A stretch of 64,000 nt of DNA from Bradyrhizobium sp. SK17 (GCF_002831585.1 NZ_CP025113.1:5843001-5907000), one strand, 5' to 3'. Positions 44,297 through 53,536 are shown, numbered from the stretch's first letter. A program made the numbers and translations. Notes: generated by a model from the sequence alone, not told the origin.

Positions 44297-44515
44297 ATGC
44301 CGCGATACACACCGTCGTCACGCCGCGTTCTCTTCCAGTTCCTCGTTCCCGTGCATGTCGAGGTCGAGGACGGGCTCGTCGGCCGCGTGACCATCATCGA
44401 CGAAACCCCGGTGTGCGATCCCGTCGTCGTCGAAGGCGATCCCGCCTATCTCGCCGACGCCGTGCGCGCCGCCGACGACGGCCAAGCCTGGCCATCCTGG
44501 CAGTTCGGCTACTAG
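44297..44515 (+). CDS. Small conserved ICE protein, 72 residues
   Basis: Short acidic protein, mostly beta-strand (FQFLVPVHVEVEDG, RVTIIDETPV), ending QAWPSWQFGY. Genes of this type regularly follow the ParB-like gene in Rhizobiales conjugative elements. No function known. AAAGAG lies upstream of the ATG, and an intrinsic terminator follows 24 nt after the stop. Confidence 0.7.
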   Translation: MPRYTPSSRRVLFQFLVPVHVEVEDGLVGRVTIIDETPVCDPVVVEGDPAYLADAVRAADDGQAWPSWQFGY

Positions 44516-44539
44516 CCGCCGCCACCCTGAACCCACTCC

Positions 44540-44567
44540 GAGCCCGGCCCGAGCGCCGGGCTCTTTT
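44540..44567 (+). terminator. Rho-independent terminator
   Basis: GAGCCCGGC-CCGAGC-GCCGGGCTC followed by TTTT. A perfect 9-bp GC stem with a T-run, placed 24 nt after the 72-residue gene. Confidence 0.8.
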
Positions 44568-44584
44568 CGTTTCCGGAGCCCGCC

Positions 44585-44998
44585 ATGACCGATTTCTCTA
44601 CCCGCTATTCCTGCCTGCTCGACGTCGGCACGTCCGCAAACGCCGCACGGGCCTTCGACATCTACGCCGCCCTGATGGCCGACAACGGTCGCGAGGACCC
44701 GCCGGCCGAACCGTTTCACCTGTCGGTGACACCCCAACACGGTGCGTCGCAGCTCTGGTTGCGCGACCCCGGCACCGCCGATCCGCAGCTCGCGATCACC
44801 TTCGTGACGCGCTGCGCCGAAGCGTTCGGGCTGACCGGCCGCTGGGGATTCCAGTGGGCCGGCATCGCCTCCAATCCCGTGGTCGACGGCTTCTCGGGCG
44901 GCGCCCATGTCCTCGATCTCGTCACCGGCGAGACGATCGCGTGGATGAGCACCGGCCGCTGGCTCGCCGACCGGCTTGCCGAGGGAGGCGCGCGATGA
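44585..44998 (+). CDS. Conserved hypothetical ICE protein, 137 residues
   Basis: Soluble alpha/beta protein with no recognised domain. Notable blocks are RAFDIYAALMADNGREDPPAEPFHLS and GFQWAGIASNPVVDGFSGGAHVLDL. A GGAG site lies 6 nt before the ATG. It overlaps the next gene by four bases (ATGA). Found with the neighbouring genes in conjugative backbones; function unknown. Confidence 0.7.
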   Translation: MTDFSTRYSCLLDVGTSANAARAFDIYAALMADNGREDPPAEPFHLSVTPQHGASQLWLRDPGTADPQLAITFVTRCAEAFGLTGRWGFQWAGIASNPVVDGFSGGAHVLDLVTGETIAWMSTGRWLADRLAEGGAR

Positions 44999-45219
44999 GC
45001 ATCCCCGACCATGCCTGTCCCAACTTCCAGACTCTGCTGCGTGCCGCGACCAGCGGCGACCTGGCGCTGATGGAATGCACTGACGTGGCGACGGGCGAAC
45101 CGCGCTACGTCATCTGCGCAGTCGGGCGCGATGACGGCGACTTCGTCTTCACGCCGTTCGGCCATCTCACCGACGGCAATCCCTTCGAGATCTACCGCCC
45201 GCCGGAGGCCTCGGCATAG
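44995..45219 (+). CDS. Small conserved ICE protein (DUF6117-like), 74 residues
   Basis: Compact protein containing NFQTLLRAATSGDLALMECTD and PRYVICAVGRDDGDFVFTPFGHL as its main blocks, which I recognise as a frequent companion of ArdC and ParB-like genes in Rhizobiales elements, probably the DUF6117 family. Overlaps the preceding gene by four bases and runs 28 nt into the convergent gene on the other strand. Confidence 0.7.
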   Translation: MSIPDHACPNFQTLLRAATSGDLALMECTDVATGEPRYVICAVGRDDGDFVFTPFGHLTDGNPFEIYRPPEASA

Positions 45220-45605
45220 GGGCGCACGGCATCGAAGAGACCCGCGACGGCCGCGCGGGCCTTCGACGCAAAGACCTGATCGCCGTCGAAGCGATCGAAG
45301 GCATGGCGCGGATAGTAGGCGTTCAACACCGCAATCACATCGGCCAGTTCGTCGCCCGTACCGACCATCCCGGACTTGCCGGCGTGCGCCAGGCCCTTTT
45401 CGAGATCGTGGCGAACGTCCCGGCGATAGCGATCGTCGCTCCATCCCTGGCTGGAAAGATACGCCTTCAACCCAAGCTCGGCCGCGATCGCGGTCATGTA
45501 GCAGCTGTCGCGAGGATCGCCGGTCTCCGCCCGAGCTGGTGACGGCAGAAACGCCTCGCCATTGGCAAGCACGGCGCGCGCTCGTTCGATCTCTTCGCGC
45601 GCCAC
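45192..45605 (-). CDS. HEPN-like small helical protein
   Basis: Protein of 137 residues, all-helical, with MTAIAAELGLKAYLSSQGW and the RHDLEKGLAHA block typical of HEPN-family helices, but no clear RNxxxH motif. The start is a GTG that overlaps the stop of the upstream membrane protein (TAGTG), so translation is coupled. Two-gene pairs of this type can be toxin-antitoxin modules, but this is unproven. Confidence 0.6.
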   Translation of the reverse strand: MAREEIERARAVLANGEAFLPSPARAETGDPRDSCYMTAIAAELGLKAYLSSQGWSDDRYRRDVRHDLEKGLAHAGKSGMVGTGDELADVIAVLNAYYPRHAFDRFDGDQVFASKARAAVAGLFDAVRPYAEASGGR

Positions 45606-45964
45606 TACCAGACCGCCACCTCCCATTTCCCGTTGACGCGGGCAAAGCCGATCGGCCGGTTCTGCGGGCTCGCGTTCGGCTTGGTCGGATCGAGCACGAT
45701 CTGCGTCATGCAGGTGACGCCGGGGCCCACGCCCCCCGGCGAGCAATCGCCGAGCTTCAGCGTCGCGTTCGCCAATGACGTGCCCGAGAACAGGCGGTGG
45801 CGCCGCACGGCTGCGGTCGCCTCGTCCTCGCTCGGCTGGGCGACGCCGGCGACGACGGCCGCAGATGCGGCGACCGGCGCGATCACCGGTCGGAGCACGA
45901 AGCCCGCGACGAAGCCGACCGCCAGACATGCCGCGCCGAGAATGCCGATCGCGCTGCCCTTCAT
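45605..45964 (-). CDS. N-terminally anchored small protein, 119 residues
   Basis: One membrane span (about residues 5-30, IGILGAACLAVGFVAGFVL) followed by a periplasmic domain with a Cys pair (C79 and C90, GDCSPGG and VTCMTQ) and a terminal PIGFARVNGKWEVAVW. ATG 45964 is set by GGAGG 5 nt upstream; two in-frame ATGs lie further up. Coupled to the HEPN-like gene. Function unknown. Confidence 0.65.
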   Translation of the reverse strand: MKGSAIGILGAACLAVGFVAGFVLRPVIAPVAASAAVVAGVAQPSEDEATAAVRRHRLFSGTSLANATLKLGDCSPGGVGPGVTCMTQIVLDPTKPNASPQNRPIGFARVNGKWEVAVW

Positions 45965-46100
45965 CTCGCCTCCCATGCCCCGCATCCGGCACAGCGCGCA
46001 GGAATGGCGCGAGGCGCAGGGGCTGTTTTCCCTATAAGAACTTAGCGTCCCATCCGCGCCGCCGGAAGCCGGTGCGGCAGGCCGGGTTGCGCCCGCGCCA

Positions 46101-46155
46101 GAGTGAGAGGATGGCCGGGACGGGTTTGAGCCCGTCCGGTCGAGAGAGAGCGCCG
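46101..46155 (+). promoter_or_regulatory. Leader motif upstream of the methyltransferase-helicase gene (copy B)
   Basis: GAGTGAGAG (46101-46109), GACGGGTTTGAG (46119-46130) that pairs with CCCGTCC, and GAGAGAGAG from 46142. It has the same order of blocks as upstream of ardC (38280-38335). The gene starts 41 nt downstream. Confidence 0.5.
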
Positions 46156-46195
46156 GGCCGGCCCACCCTTGTCCCGCTCTCCGAGGTCTCCCTCC

Positions 46196-49100
46196 ATGCT
46201 TCCTGCTCCGAACCTCGCCGCCGCGGCGTCGCTTCCGCTTGGCTCCTCCCCGCTACCGGCCCCCGCCGTCCTTGCCGCCGCCGAGCGCATCTTCTCCCAC
46301 CTCGAACAAGGCCGCACCATCGATGCCGCCATGCTGCGTAGCGCCATGGAGGACGCCTTCGGCGCGTCCGACGCTGCCGGCGCCTGGGACTGGAAAACCG
46401 CCTATGACGCCTGCGAGGCCGCAACCGTCCTGTTCCTGCGCAAGTACGGAAAGCCGCTTTTCCGCAAAGCCGCGTCGCCGGCTTCACGGCTGTCGACGCT
46501 CACCAAGATCGTCGCACTGCTGCCGACGCACACGCGCCGATCCGAGGAGGCGCAGGCTTTTCAGCAATTCTCGACGCCGGTCCCGCTCGGCCTTGCCGCG
46601 CTGACGGCGGCAACATTGACCTCGGCCGACCGCGTGCTGGAGCCGTCCGCCGGCACCGGACTGCTCGGCGTCCTCGCCGAGACCGCGGGCGCATCGCTCA
46701 TCCTCAACGAGCTGGCCGAGACCCGCGCCGATCTTCTCGCGTCTCTCTTTCCGGCGGTGCCCGTCACGCGCTTCGACGCCGCCCAGATCGACGACCATCT
46801 CGATCCGGCCGCCGTGCCGAGCGTCGTCATCATGAACCCGCCGTTCTCCGTGATGGCGAATGTCACCGGGCGCGTTGCCGACGCGGCCTTCCGGCATGTC
46901 GCCTCGGCGCTCGCCCGTCTGGCCGACGGCGGGCGGCTCGTCGCTATCACCGGCGCCAACTTCTCGCCGGAGCTTCCGGCCTGGCGGGACGCTTTCGTCC
47001 GGTTGCAGGCGCGCGGCCGCGTCGTGTTCACCGCCGCGATCGCCGGCTCGGTCTATGCTAAGCACGGCACGACGATCGAGACCCGCCTGACCGTCATCGA
47101 CAAGACGCCGGCCGAGGACCCCGAGCATTTTCCGGCCTCCGCCGGCATCGCACCCGACGTCGCGACGCTGCTCGGCTGGATCGACGCGCAGCTTCCCGAG
47201 CGCCTGCCGGTCGCGATCGCGCATCCCGCCGCGATGTCAGCCGCCACACCGCGCACGGTGCGCGGCTATCTCGCCCGCGCGGCGACGGCCCAGCCTGCCC
47301 GTCGGATCGCCCAGCTCGAAGGCGTGCCGCTCGACTATGAAACCATCGACTGGACGCCGCCGAAGAGCGGCCGCCTCTCGGACTCGATCTATGAGGCCTA
47401 TGCGCTCCAGTCGATCCGCATCGCCGGCGCGCAGCCGCATCCGACCAAGCTCGTGCAGTCCGCCGCCATGGCCTCGGTCGCGCCGCCGAAGCCGAGCTAC
47501 CGGCCGACGCTGCCGACGCCGATCGTCGCCGACGGCATCCTGTCCGACGCCCAGCTCGAGACGGTCATCTATGCCGGCGAGGCCCATGGCGAATATCTCA
47601 CCGGCGCCTGGACCGTGGACGAGACCGGCGATCTCGTCACCGCCGCGCCGGACGATGCCCCGAACGCGGTTCGCTTCCGCCGTGGCTTCATGCTCGGCGA
47701 CGGCACCGGCGCGGGCAAAGGGCGCCAATCGGCCGGCATCATCCTCGACAACTGGCTCCAGGGACGCCGCAAGGCCGTCTGGATCTCCAAGTCCGACAAG
47801 CTGCTCGAAGACGCCCAGCGCGATTGGTCGGCCCTCGGCATGGAGCGCCTGTTGGTCACGCCGCTCTCGCGCTTCCCGCAGGGCTCGGCCATCCGTCTGC
47901 CCGAAGGCGTCCTATTTCTAACCTACGCTACGCTACGGTCCGACGACCGCGGTGAAAAGCTTTCACGCGTCAAGCAGATCGTCGAATGGTTGGGCTCCGA
48001 TTTCGACGGAGTGATCATTTTCGACGAGTCCCATGCGATGCAGAACGCCGGCGGCGCCAAGGGAGAACGAGGTGATGTCGCCCCGTCGCAGCAAGGCCGT
48101 GCGGGCCTCCGGCTCCAGCACGCGCTCCCGAACGCCCGCGTGGTCTACGTCTCCGCGACCGGCGCGACCACCGTCCACAATCTCGCCTATGCCCAGCGGC
48201 TCGGCCTGTGGGGCGGCGCGGATTTTCCCTTCGCCAACCGCGCCGAATTCGTCGAGGCCGTCGAAAATGGCGGCGTCGCGGCGATGGAAGTGCTCGCCCG
48301 CGACCTGCGCGCGCTCGGCCTCTATACGGCCCGGTCGCTCTCCTATGACGGGGTCGAATACGAACTCATTGAGCACCAGCTCACGCCCGAGCAGACCCGC
48401 ATCTACGATGCCTATGCCGGCGCCTTCGCCATCATCCACAATCATCTCGACGCGGCGATGCAGGCCGCCAACATCACCGGCGACAGCGGCACACTGAACC
48501 GGCAGGCGAAGTCGGCCGCGCGCTCGGCCTTCGAGAGCGCCAAGCAGCGCTTCTTCGGCCATCTCCTCACCAGCATGAAGACGCCTACGCTGGTCCGCTC
48601 GATCGAGCAGGACCTGGCGGCCGGCCATTCCGCCGTCATCCAGATCGTCTCGACCGGCGAAGCCCTCATGGAGCGTCGCCTGGCCGAGATCCCGACCGAG
48701 GAATGGAACGACGTGCGCGTCGACATCACGCCGCGCGAATATGTGCTGGATTATCTCGCCCATTCCTTCCCGGTGCAGCTCTACGAGCCGTTCTCCGACA
48801 GCGAAGGGAATCTGTCGTCGCGGCCGGTCTATCGCGACGGCCAACCGGTCGAGAGCCGCGAGGCCGTCGCCCGCCGCGACGAACTAATCGAACGCCTCGC
48901 ATTGCTGCCGCCGGTCCCGGGCGCGCTCGACCAGATCGTCCAGCGCTTCGGCACCGATGTGGTCGCCGAGGTGACAGGACGCTCGCGGCGCGTGGTGCGC
49001 AAGGGCGAGCGGCTCGCCGTGGAGAACCGCGCGGCGTCGGCCAACCTCGTCGAAGCAGCCTCGTTCATGGACGACGACAAGCGCGTCCTCGTCTTCTCCG

Positions 49101-50518
49101 ACGCCGGCGGCACGGGCCGGAGCTATCACGCGGACCTCGCTGTCCGGAACCAGCGCCTGCGCATCCACTATCTCCTGGAGCCCGGCTGGAAGGCCGATGC
49201 GGCGATCCAGGGGCTCGGTCGCACCAACCGCACCAATCAGGCGCAGCCGCCGCTCTTCCGGCCGATCGCCACCGACGTGAAGGCCGAGAAGCGCTTTCTC
49301 TCGACCATCGCGCGCCGGCTCGACACGCTCGGCGCCATCACGCGCGGCCAGCGCCAGACCGGCGGCCAGGGCCTGTTCCGGCCCGAGGACAATCTCGAAT
49401 CCCACTATGCGCGCGATGCGCTGCGCCAGCTCTACCTGTTGCTCGTGCGCGGCAAGGTCGACGGCTGCTCGCTCGATCGCTTCGAGACCGCGACCGGCCT
49501 CAAGCTGATGGACGATACCGGCATCAAAGACGAGCTGCCGCCGATCACCACTTTCCTGAACCGGCTGCTGGCGCTGACCACCGAGCTGCAGGGCATCCTG
49601 TTCACCGCCTTCGAGCAGCTCCTGACGGCGAAGATCGAGGGTGCGATCCGCAGCGGCCACTACGACGTCGGGCTGGAGACGCTGCAGGCCGAGAGCTTCG
49701 TGGTCACAGACAGCCAGGTCATCCACACCCATGCGGGCACCGGCGCGGAGACGCGCCTGCTGGCCATCACCCGCCGGGAGCGTAATCGGCCGACGCCGCT
49801 GGCCGACGCGCTCGATTATCTCGCCGATCCACGGGCCCGGCTGCTGGTCAATGGCCGCTCCGGGCGCGCCGCCGTGCAGGTTCCCGCACCGTCGATGATG
49901 CTCGACGACGGCGAGATCGAACGCCGCGTCTGCCTGATCCGGCCGATGGAGCAGCACTATGCGCCGCTGCGCATGATGGACGAGAGCCATTGGGAGGAAG
50001 CCGACCGCGACCGCTTCGCCATCGCATGGGAGGCCGAGCTTGCCGACGTCCCGGAATTCTCCGACAGCACGATCCACATCGTCGCGGGCCTGTTGCTGCC
50101 GATCTGGAAGCGCCTGCCGGACGAGTCGACCAGGGTCTACCGGCTCCAGACCGATGCCGGCGAGCGCATCATCGGCCGCCGGGTCTCGCCGGCCTGGGCC
50201 GCCAACGCCGCCTCGCAGGGCGCAACCACGCTAACGCCCGAACACGCCTTCGCCGCGCTGGTGGAGGGCCGCACGATCCTTGATCTCGCCGAAGGTCTTC
50301 AGCTTCGCCGCGCCGGCGTTATGGACGCCTATCGCCTGGAGCTGACCGGCTTCACCGAGGCGATGCGCGAGCGGTTGCGCGCCTATGGCCTGTTCACGGA
50401 GATCATCACCTGGAAGCTGCGCTTCTTCGTGCCCGCCGACGGCACCGGGCCGGGCATACTTGCCAAGTTGCTCGACACCTATCCGGTGGCGCGCATCTCG
50501 GAACGGGAGGCCGCGTGA
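46196..50518 (+). CDS. N6-adenine methyltransferase / Strawberry-notch helicase fusion
   Basis: Very large protein of 1440 residues. Residues about 100-330 form an N6-adenine methyltransferase: LEPSAGTG near 148-155 (SAM loop) and catalytic NPPF at 214-217. Residues about 450-1150 form a superfamily-2 helicase of the Strawberry-notch type: GDGTGAGKGRQ near 501-511, DESH at 610-613 and RVLVFSDAGGTGRSYHADL in the second lobe. It is a conserved backbone gene of these conjugative elements. It probably methylates and remodels element DNA, possibly against host restriction. It overlaps the next gene by one base. Confidence 0.9.
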   Translation: MLPAPNLAAAASLPLGSSPLPAPAVLAAAERIFSHLEQGRTIDAAMLRSAMEDAFGASDAAGAWDWKTAYDACEAATVLFLRKYGKPLFRKAASPASRLSTLTKIVALLPTHTRRSEEAQAFQQFSTPVPLGLAALTAATLTSADRVLEPSAGTGLLGVLAETAGASLILNELAETRADLLASLFPAVPVTRFDAAQIDDHLDPAAVPSVVIMNPPFSVMANVTGRVADAAFRHVASALARLADGGRLVAITGANFSPELPAWRDAFVRLQARGRVVFTAAIAGSVYAKHGTTIETRLTVIDKTPAEDPEHFPASAGIAPDVATLLGWIDAQLPERLPVAIAHPAAMSAATPRTVRGYLARAATAQPARRIAQLEGVPLDYETIDWTPPKSGRLSDSIYEAYALQSIRIAGAQPHPTKLVQSAAMASVAPPKPSYRPTLPTPIVADGILSDAQLETVIYAGEAHGEYLTGAWTVDETGDLVTAAPDDAPNAVRFRRGFMLGDGTGAGKGRQSAGIILDNWLQGRRKAVWISKSDKLLEDAQRDWSALGMERLLVTPLSRFPQGSAIRLPEGVLFLTYATLRSDDRGEKLSRVKQIVEWLGSDFDGVIIFDESHAMQNAGGAKGERGDVAPSQQGRAGLRLQHALPNARVVYVSATGATTVHNLAYAQRLGLWGGADFPFANRAEFVEAVENGGVAAMEVLARDLRALGLYTARSLSYDGVEYELIEHQLTPEQTRIYDAYAGAFAIIHNHLDAAMQAANITGDSGTLNRQAKSAARSAFESAKQRFFGHLLTSMKTPTLVRSIEQDLAAGHSAVIQIVSTGEALMERRLAEIPTEEWNDVRVDITPREYVLDYLAHSFPVQLYEPFSDSEGNLSSRPVYRDGQPVESREAVARRDELIERLALLPPVPGALDQIVQRFGTDVVAEVTGRSRRVVRKGERLAVENRAASANLVEAASFMDDDKRVLVFSDAGGTGRSYHADLAVRNQRLRIHYLLEPGWKADAAIQGLGRTNRTNQAQPPLFRPIATDVKAEKRFLSTIARRLDTLGAITRGQRQTGGQGLFRPEDNLESHYARDALRQLYLLLVRGKVDGCSLDRFETATGLKLMDDTGIKDELPPITTFLNRLLALTTELQGILFTAFEQLLTAKIEGAIRSGHYDVGLETLQAESFVVTDSQVIHTHAGTGAETRLLAITRRERNRPTPLADALDYLADPRARLLVNGRSGRAAVQVPAPSMMLDDGEIERRVCLIRPMEQHYAPLRMMDESHWEEADRDRFAIAWEAELADVPEFSDSTIHIVAGLLLPIWKRLPDESTRVYRLQTDAGERIIGRRVSPAWAANAASQGATTLTPEHAFAALVEGRTILDLAEGLQLRRAGVMDAYRLELTGFTEAMRERLRAYGLFTEIITWKLRFFVPADGTGPGILAKLLDTYPVARISEREAA

Positions 50519-51552
50519 TGTCCCGTCACGACGCTTCCGATCTCGCCCAGCGTCTCGGCAGGCAGGCCGAGGCGGTGTGCCGTCACTATCTGTCGAGCGG
50601 CCGGCGCGAGGGCCGCTACTGGCTGGTGGGCGATGTGCGCAACACGCCGGGCCGCTCGATGTATGTGCGGCTGAAGGACTCGCCCAAAGGGCCGGCCGGC
50701 AAATGGACCGACGCCGCGACCGGCGAGCATGGCGATCTCCTCGACGTGATCCGCGAGAGCTGCGGCCTCATCGACTTCAAGGACGTCGCCGACGAGGCAC
50801 GTACTTTCCTCAGCATGCCGCCACCCGAGCCGATGCCGGCAAGCCCGCGTCAGGCCCCAGCGCCGCACGGTTCGCCCGAGGCGGCCCGCCGCTTGTTCGG
50901 CATGTCGCAGCCGATCACGGGCACGCTCGTACGGTCGTATTTACGCGAACGCGGCATTACGGATTTACGCGGAACCGGAAACCTGCGCTTCCACCCACGC
51001 TGCTATTATCGGCCAGACGAGCATTCGCCGACCGAGACCTGGCCGGCAATGATCGCCGCCGTCACCGACCTTGGCGGCAAGATCACAGGGGCGCATCGAA
51101 CCTGGCTCGACCCGCGGCGCCGCGACAAGGCGCCGCTCGACACGCCAAGGCGCGCGATGGGCGATCTTCTCGGCAACGCGGTCCGCTTCGGCACAGGCAG
51201 CGAAGTCATGGCGGCCGGCGAAGGCATCGAGACCGTCCTGTCCGTCAGGCAGGTCTTGCCCGACATGCCGATGCTGGCGGCGCTCTCCGCAGTCCATCTC
51301 GCCGCCATCCTGTTCCCGGACACGCTGCGGCGGCTCTACATTCTGCGCGACGACGATCCGGCCGGTGACGGTGCGCGTGACAGCCTCGTCGAGCGGGCGA
51401 ACGCGGCCGGGATCGAGGCGATCGTCATCTCGCCCCAGCTCGGCGACTTCAACGAGGATCTCCGCACCCTCGGCATCGACGCGCTCAGAAGCCAGACCCG
51501 GATACAGATCGGGCCGCAGGACGTCGCACGCTTCATGGCGCTGGCGGCCTAG
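50518..51552 (+). CDS. Toprim-domain protein, primase-like
   Basis: Protein of 344 residues. The N-terminal part resembles a DNA primase/TraC-like zinc region without clear Cys ligands. The C-terminal half contains a Toprim fold: AGEGIETVLSV (about residue 236), then LYILRDDDPAGD (about 272) with the acidic DxD-type cluster. Such genes accompany the Strawberry-notch gene in conjugative elements and probably act in strand synthesis after transfer. The ATG overlaps the upstream stop (TGATG). Confidence 0.82.
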   Translation: MSRHDASDLAQRLGRQAEAVCRHYLSSGRREGRYWLVGDVRNTPGRSMYVRLKDSPKGPAGKWTDAATGEHGDLLDVIRESCGLIDFKDVADEARTFLSMPPPEPMPASPRQAPAPHGSPEAARRLFGMSQPITGTLVRSYLRERGITDLRGTGNLRFHPRCYYRPDEHSPTETWPAMIAAVTDLGGKITGAHRTWLDPRRRDKAPLDTPRRAMGDLLGNAVRFGTGSEVMAAGEGIETVLSVRQVLPDMPMLAALSAVHLAAILFPDTLRRLYILRDDDPAGDGARDSLVERANAAGIEAIVISPQLGDFNEDLRTLGIDALRSQTRIQIGPQDVARFMALAA

Positions 51553-51679
51553 CAGGCAGGAGGAAGGTGGCGGCGGTGCCGCCATAGCCGTCCGGATGCC
51601 CCATACCGTCTGAGAGGACCGCGCCTCGGCCTTCGAGAGGGCGATCGGCCCACAGTCGGGCCGGCCCGGCAATGGCGGC

Positions 51680-51796
51680 GGCCGACTATTTTCCGGCGGC
51701 GCGTGCCGCGCCTTTCCATCGCGAGGCAAAATAGCCGGCCTTCGCCATCCTCCGCTGCCGCTCCGGCCCTGCGCTCACGCTTCGGGTGCAGGGCCG
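51680..51796 (+). promoter_or_regulatory. Structured leader of the DUF2493 gene
   Basis: Two dyads in the 309-nt gap before the gene: GGCCGACTATTTT (51680-51692) with AAAATAGCCGGCC (51728-51740), 12 of 13 paired, and CGGCCCTGC (51764-51772) with GCAGGGCCG (51788-51796), perfect. No gene is visible in 51553-51861. Confidence 0.55.
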
Positions 51797-51861
51797 TCCC
51801 GCCGGTGGGCTTCGTCGCCATCAAGGCCGCGACGGTCGCGGTCCAACCGACGGAGCATCCC

Positions 51862-52785
51862 ATGGACGACCACAACGACTTCGAACCCCACCACGAATCC
51901 TCCCCCACCGACCACGTCCTCAACGAACTGCAGCTCCACGGCTACCGGCCTTTCGCCGACGAACCGGACCAGCGGCTTCTTCCAGACGGCAATGCGGTCG
52001 CAGGCGCTGTCGCCGACATCTTCGACGCCCTGATCGTCACGCTGGAGGACACGCGCCTCGAACCCGACCTCGACGACCTTCTTTGGTCGACCGTCAACGT
52101 CTTCCATCGCGGCACCGAACGGATCGCGCGCGAACTCGACGACAACGAGCAGGCCCAGAAGCGCGCCCAGCGCGAACAGGATGGCAGCGAAGTGAGGTCA
52201 GTCGACCTCGAGCGCCTGATCGCCGAGGGCCAGACGCTGATCGAGCGCCAGAACGCCTTCGAGCTCATGCGCGACCAGGCCGCCGAACATTACGAACGCC
52301 ACATCGGCAAGCCCTGGCTTCCGCGCAGCGGATCGAAGGTCAACCACCGCAATCTGACCTCGGCGATGATCGACAGCCGCGATTTCCTGATGGCGAAGAA
52401 GCGTGCCGATCAGGAGGTTCTCCTTCCTCCCGGCCCGAAGATCGTCGTCACCGGCGGGCTCGACTTCAACGATCACCGGCTCATCTGGGCCAAGCTCGAC
52501 CAGGTGCATGATAAGCACCCCGACATGGTCCTCGTTCACGGCAAGTCGCCAAAGGGCGCCGAGAAGATCGCCTCGCTCTGGGCGAAGAACCGCAACGTGC
52601 CGCAGGTCGGTTTCGCGCCGGACTGGACGAAGCATGGTCGCGCGGCGCCGTTCAAGCGCAACGACGAAATGCTGCAGATCGTGCCGAAAGGCGTGATGCA
52701 CTTCCCCGGCACCGGCATCAACGACAACCTCGCGGATAAGGCCAAGAAGCTCGGCATCCCGGTCTGGAAGTTCGGCGGCGCGTGA
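51862..52785 (+). CDS. DUF2493-domain (SLOG-like) protein
   Basis: Protein of 307 residues. The C-terminal 120 residues form a DUF2493 Rossmann-like domain: KIVVTGGLDFNDHRLIWAKLD, then VLVHGKSPKGAEKIASLWAK and KGVMHFPGTGINDNLADKA, as in SLOG-superfamily nucleotide-binding proteins such as YspA. The N-terminal part is acidic and helical. It is widely conserved in Rhizobiales conjugative elements; a nucleotide or nucleic-acid sensing role is inferred. Confidence 0.86.
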   Translation: MDDHNDFEPHHESSPTDHVLNELQLHGYRPFADEPDQRLLPDGNAVAGAVADIFDALIVTLEDTRLEPDLDDLLWSTVNVFHRGTERIARELDDNEQAQKRAQREQDGSEVRSVDLERLIAEGQTLIERQNAFELMRDQAAEHYERHIGKPWLPRSGSKVNHRNLTSAMIDSRDFLMAKKRADQEVLLPPGPKIVVTGGLDFNDHRLIWAKLDQVHDKHPDMVLVHGKSPKGAEKIASLWAKNRNVPQVGFAPDWTKHGRAAPFKRNDEMLQIVPKGVMHFPGTGINDNLADKAKKLGIPVWKFGGA

Positions 52786-52831
52786 GCGCCGCCGTCTTTC
52801 ACCCTTCAACCGCGCTGACAGGCAGAAGAGC

Positions 52832-53536
52832 TCAAGGCTGCTTGCGCCAGAACTGCGTGCTGTAATTATTCAGCCCACGGCTGTGAGAATCGACGGTCGC
52901 CTGGAATGTATCCGGAATCTTGTCTCCATCACCGCCATCTCTGAAATAGTCCCTGACCGAGTAGAGCGCGCCTCGCATAAGGTGCTCCCAGGTTTGATAC
53001 AGGCTATTTTGTCGCTCCTGCTCCTGTTTGGCGGCGCTGGGCTTCCGCTTGGGGATAGGAAGCGTGTAGTCCGGACGCGGATCGTGAACGTGAGTGAATG
53101 TGATGCTGGCAAAGGTCCATTCGTCCTCGACAGTCCGCCGCCACCGATAACCAACCCGCACGCTCAGCTCTTTGCTGAAGCGATAGGGTGGCATGATGTG
53201 GTCATCGACGAAGAATAGTTCGCCTTCCTTTTTCTCCTCTTCCATCCGTCGCTTCATGGCCCCGACGGCGAAGGACAAGTCATGGCCTGCACGTCGAAGA
53301 GCGTCGCCGGTCTGTGCCCGCTTTCGCGGCGCCTTCGCCTCGCGATGTCTCGCTAACGCCTGGTCGAAATAATGCAGCCGGGTTGCGACATAGGAGCCGC
53401 AGTTCGCGAGCGGCAGGCGATGCAAATCACCCGATCGTTCCTCCCGAACCGCCTGGTCGATGAGTCTGTCCAACTCGCCGGCGTCGATCGCCGCGATGGC
53501 AACCTGTTCATCGCGCGGGATGTTGACCTCTCCCAT
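52832..53536 (-). CDS. Hypothetical protein, 234 residues
   Basis: Unrecognised. The N-terminal 110 residues are helical and charged (GELDRLIDQAVREERS, ALARHREAKAPRKRAQ), the middle has a beta section (FFVDDHIMPPYRF, VRVGYRWRRTVEDEWTFASITF) and the C terminus is helical, ending STQFWRKQP. Start ATG 53536 is preceded by GAGGG. It converges on the DUF2493 gene with a 46-nt gap and is the only minus-strand gene in this part of the backbone. Confidence 0.6.
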   Translation of the reverse strand: MGEVNIPRDEQVAIAAIDAGELDRLIDQAVREERSGDLHRLPLANCGSYVATRLHYFDQALARHREAKAPRKRAQTGDALRRAGHDLSFAVGAMKRRMEEEKKEGELFFVDDHIMPPYRFSKELSVRVGYRWRRTVEDEWTFASITFTHVHDPRPDYTLPIPKRKPSAAKQEQERQNSLYQTWEHLMRGALYSVRDYFRDGGDGDKIPDTFQATVDSHSRGLNNYSTQFWRKQP

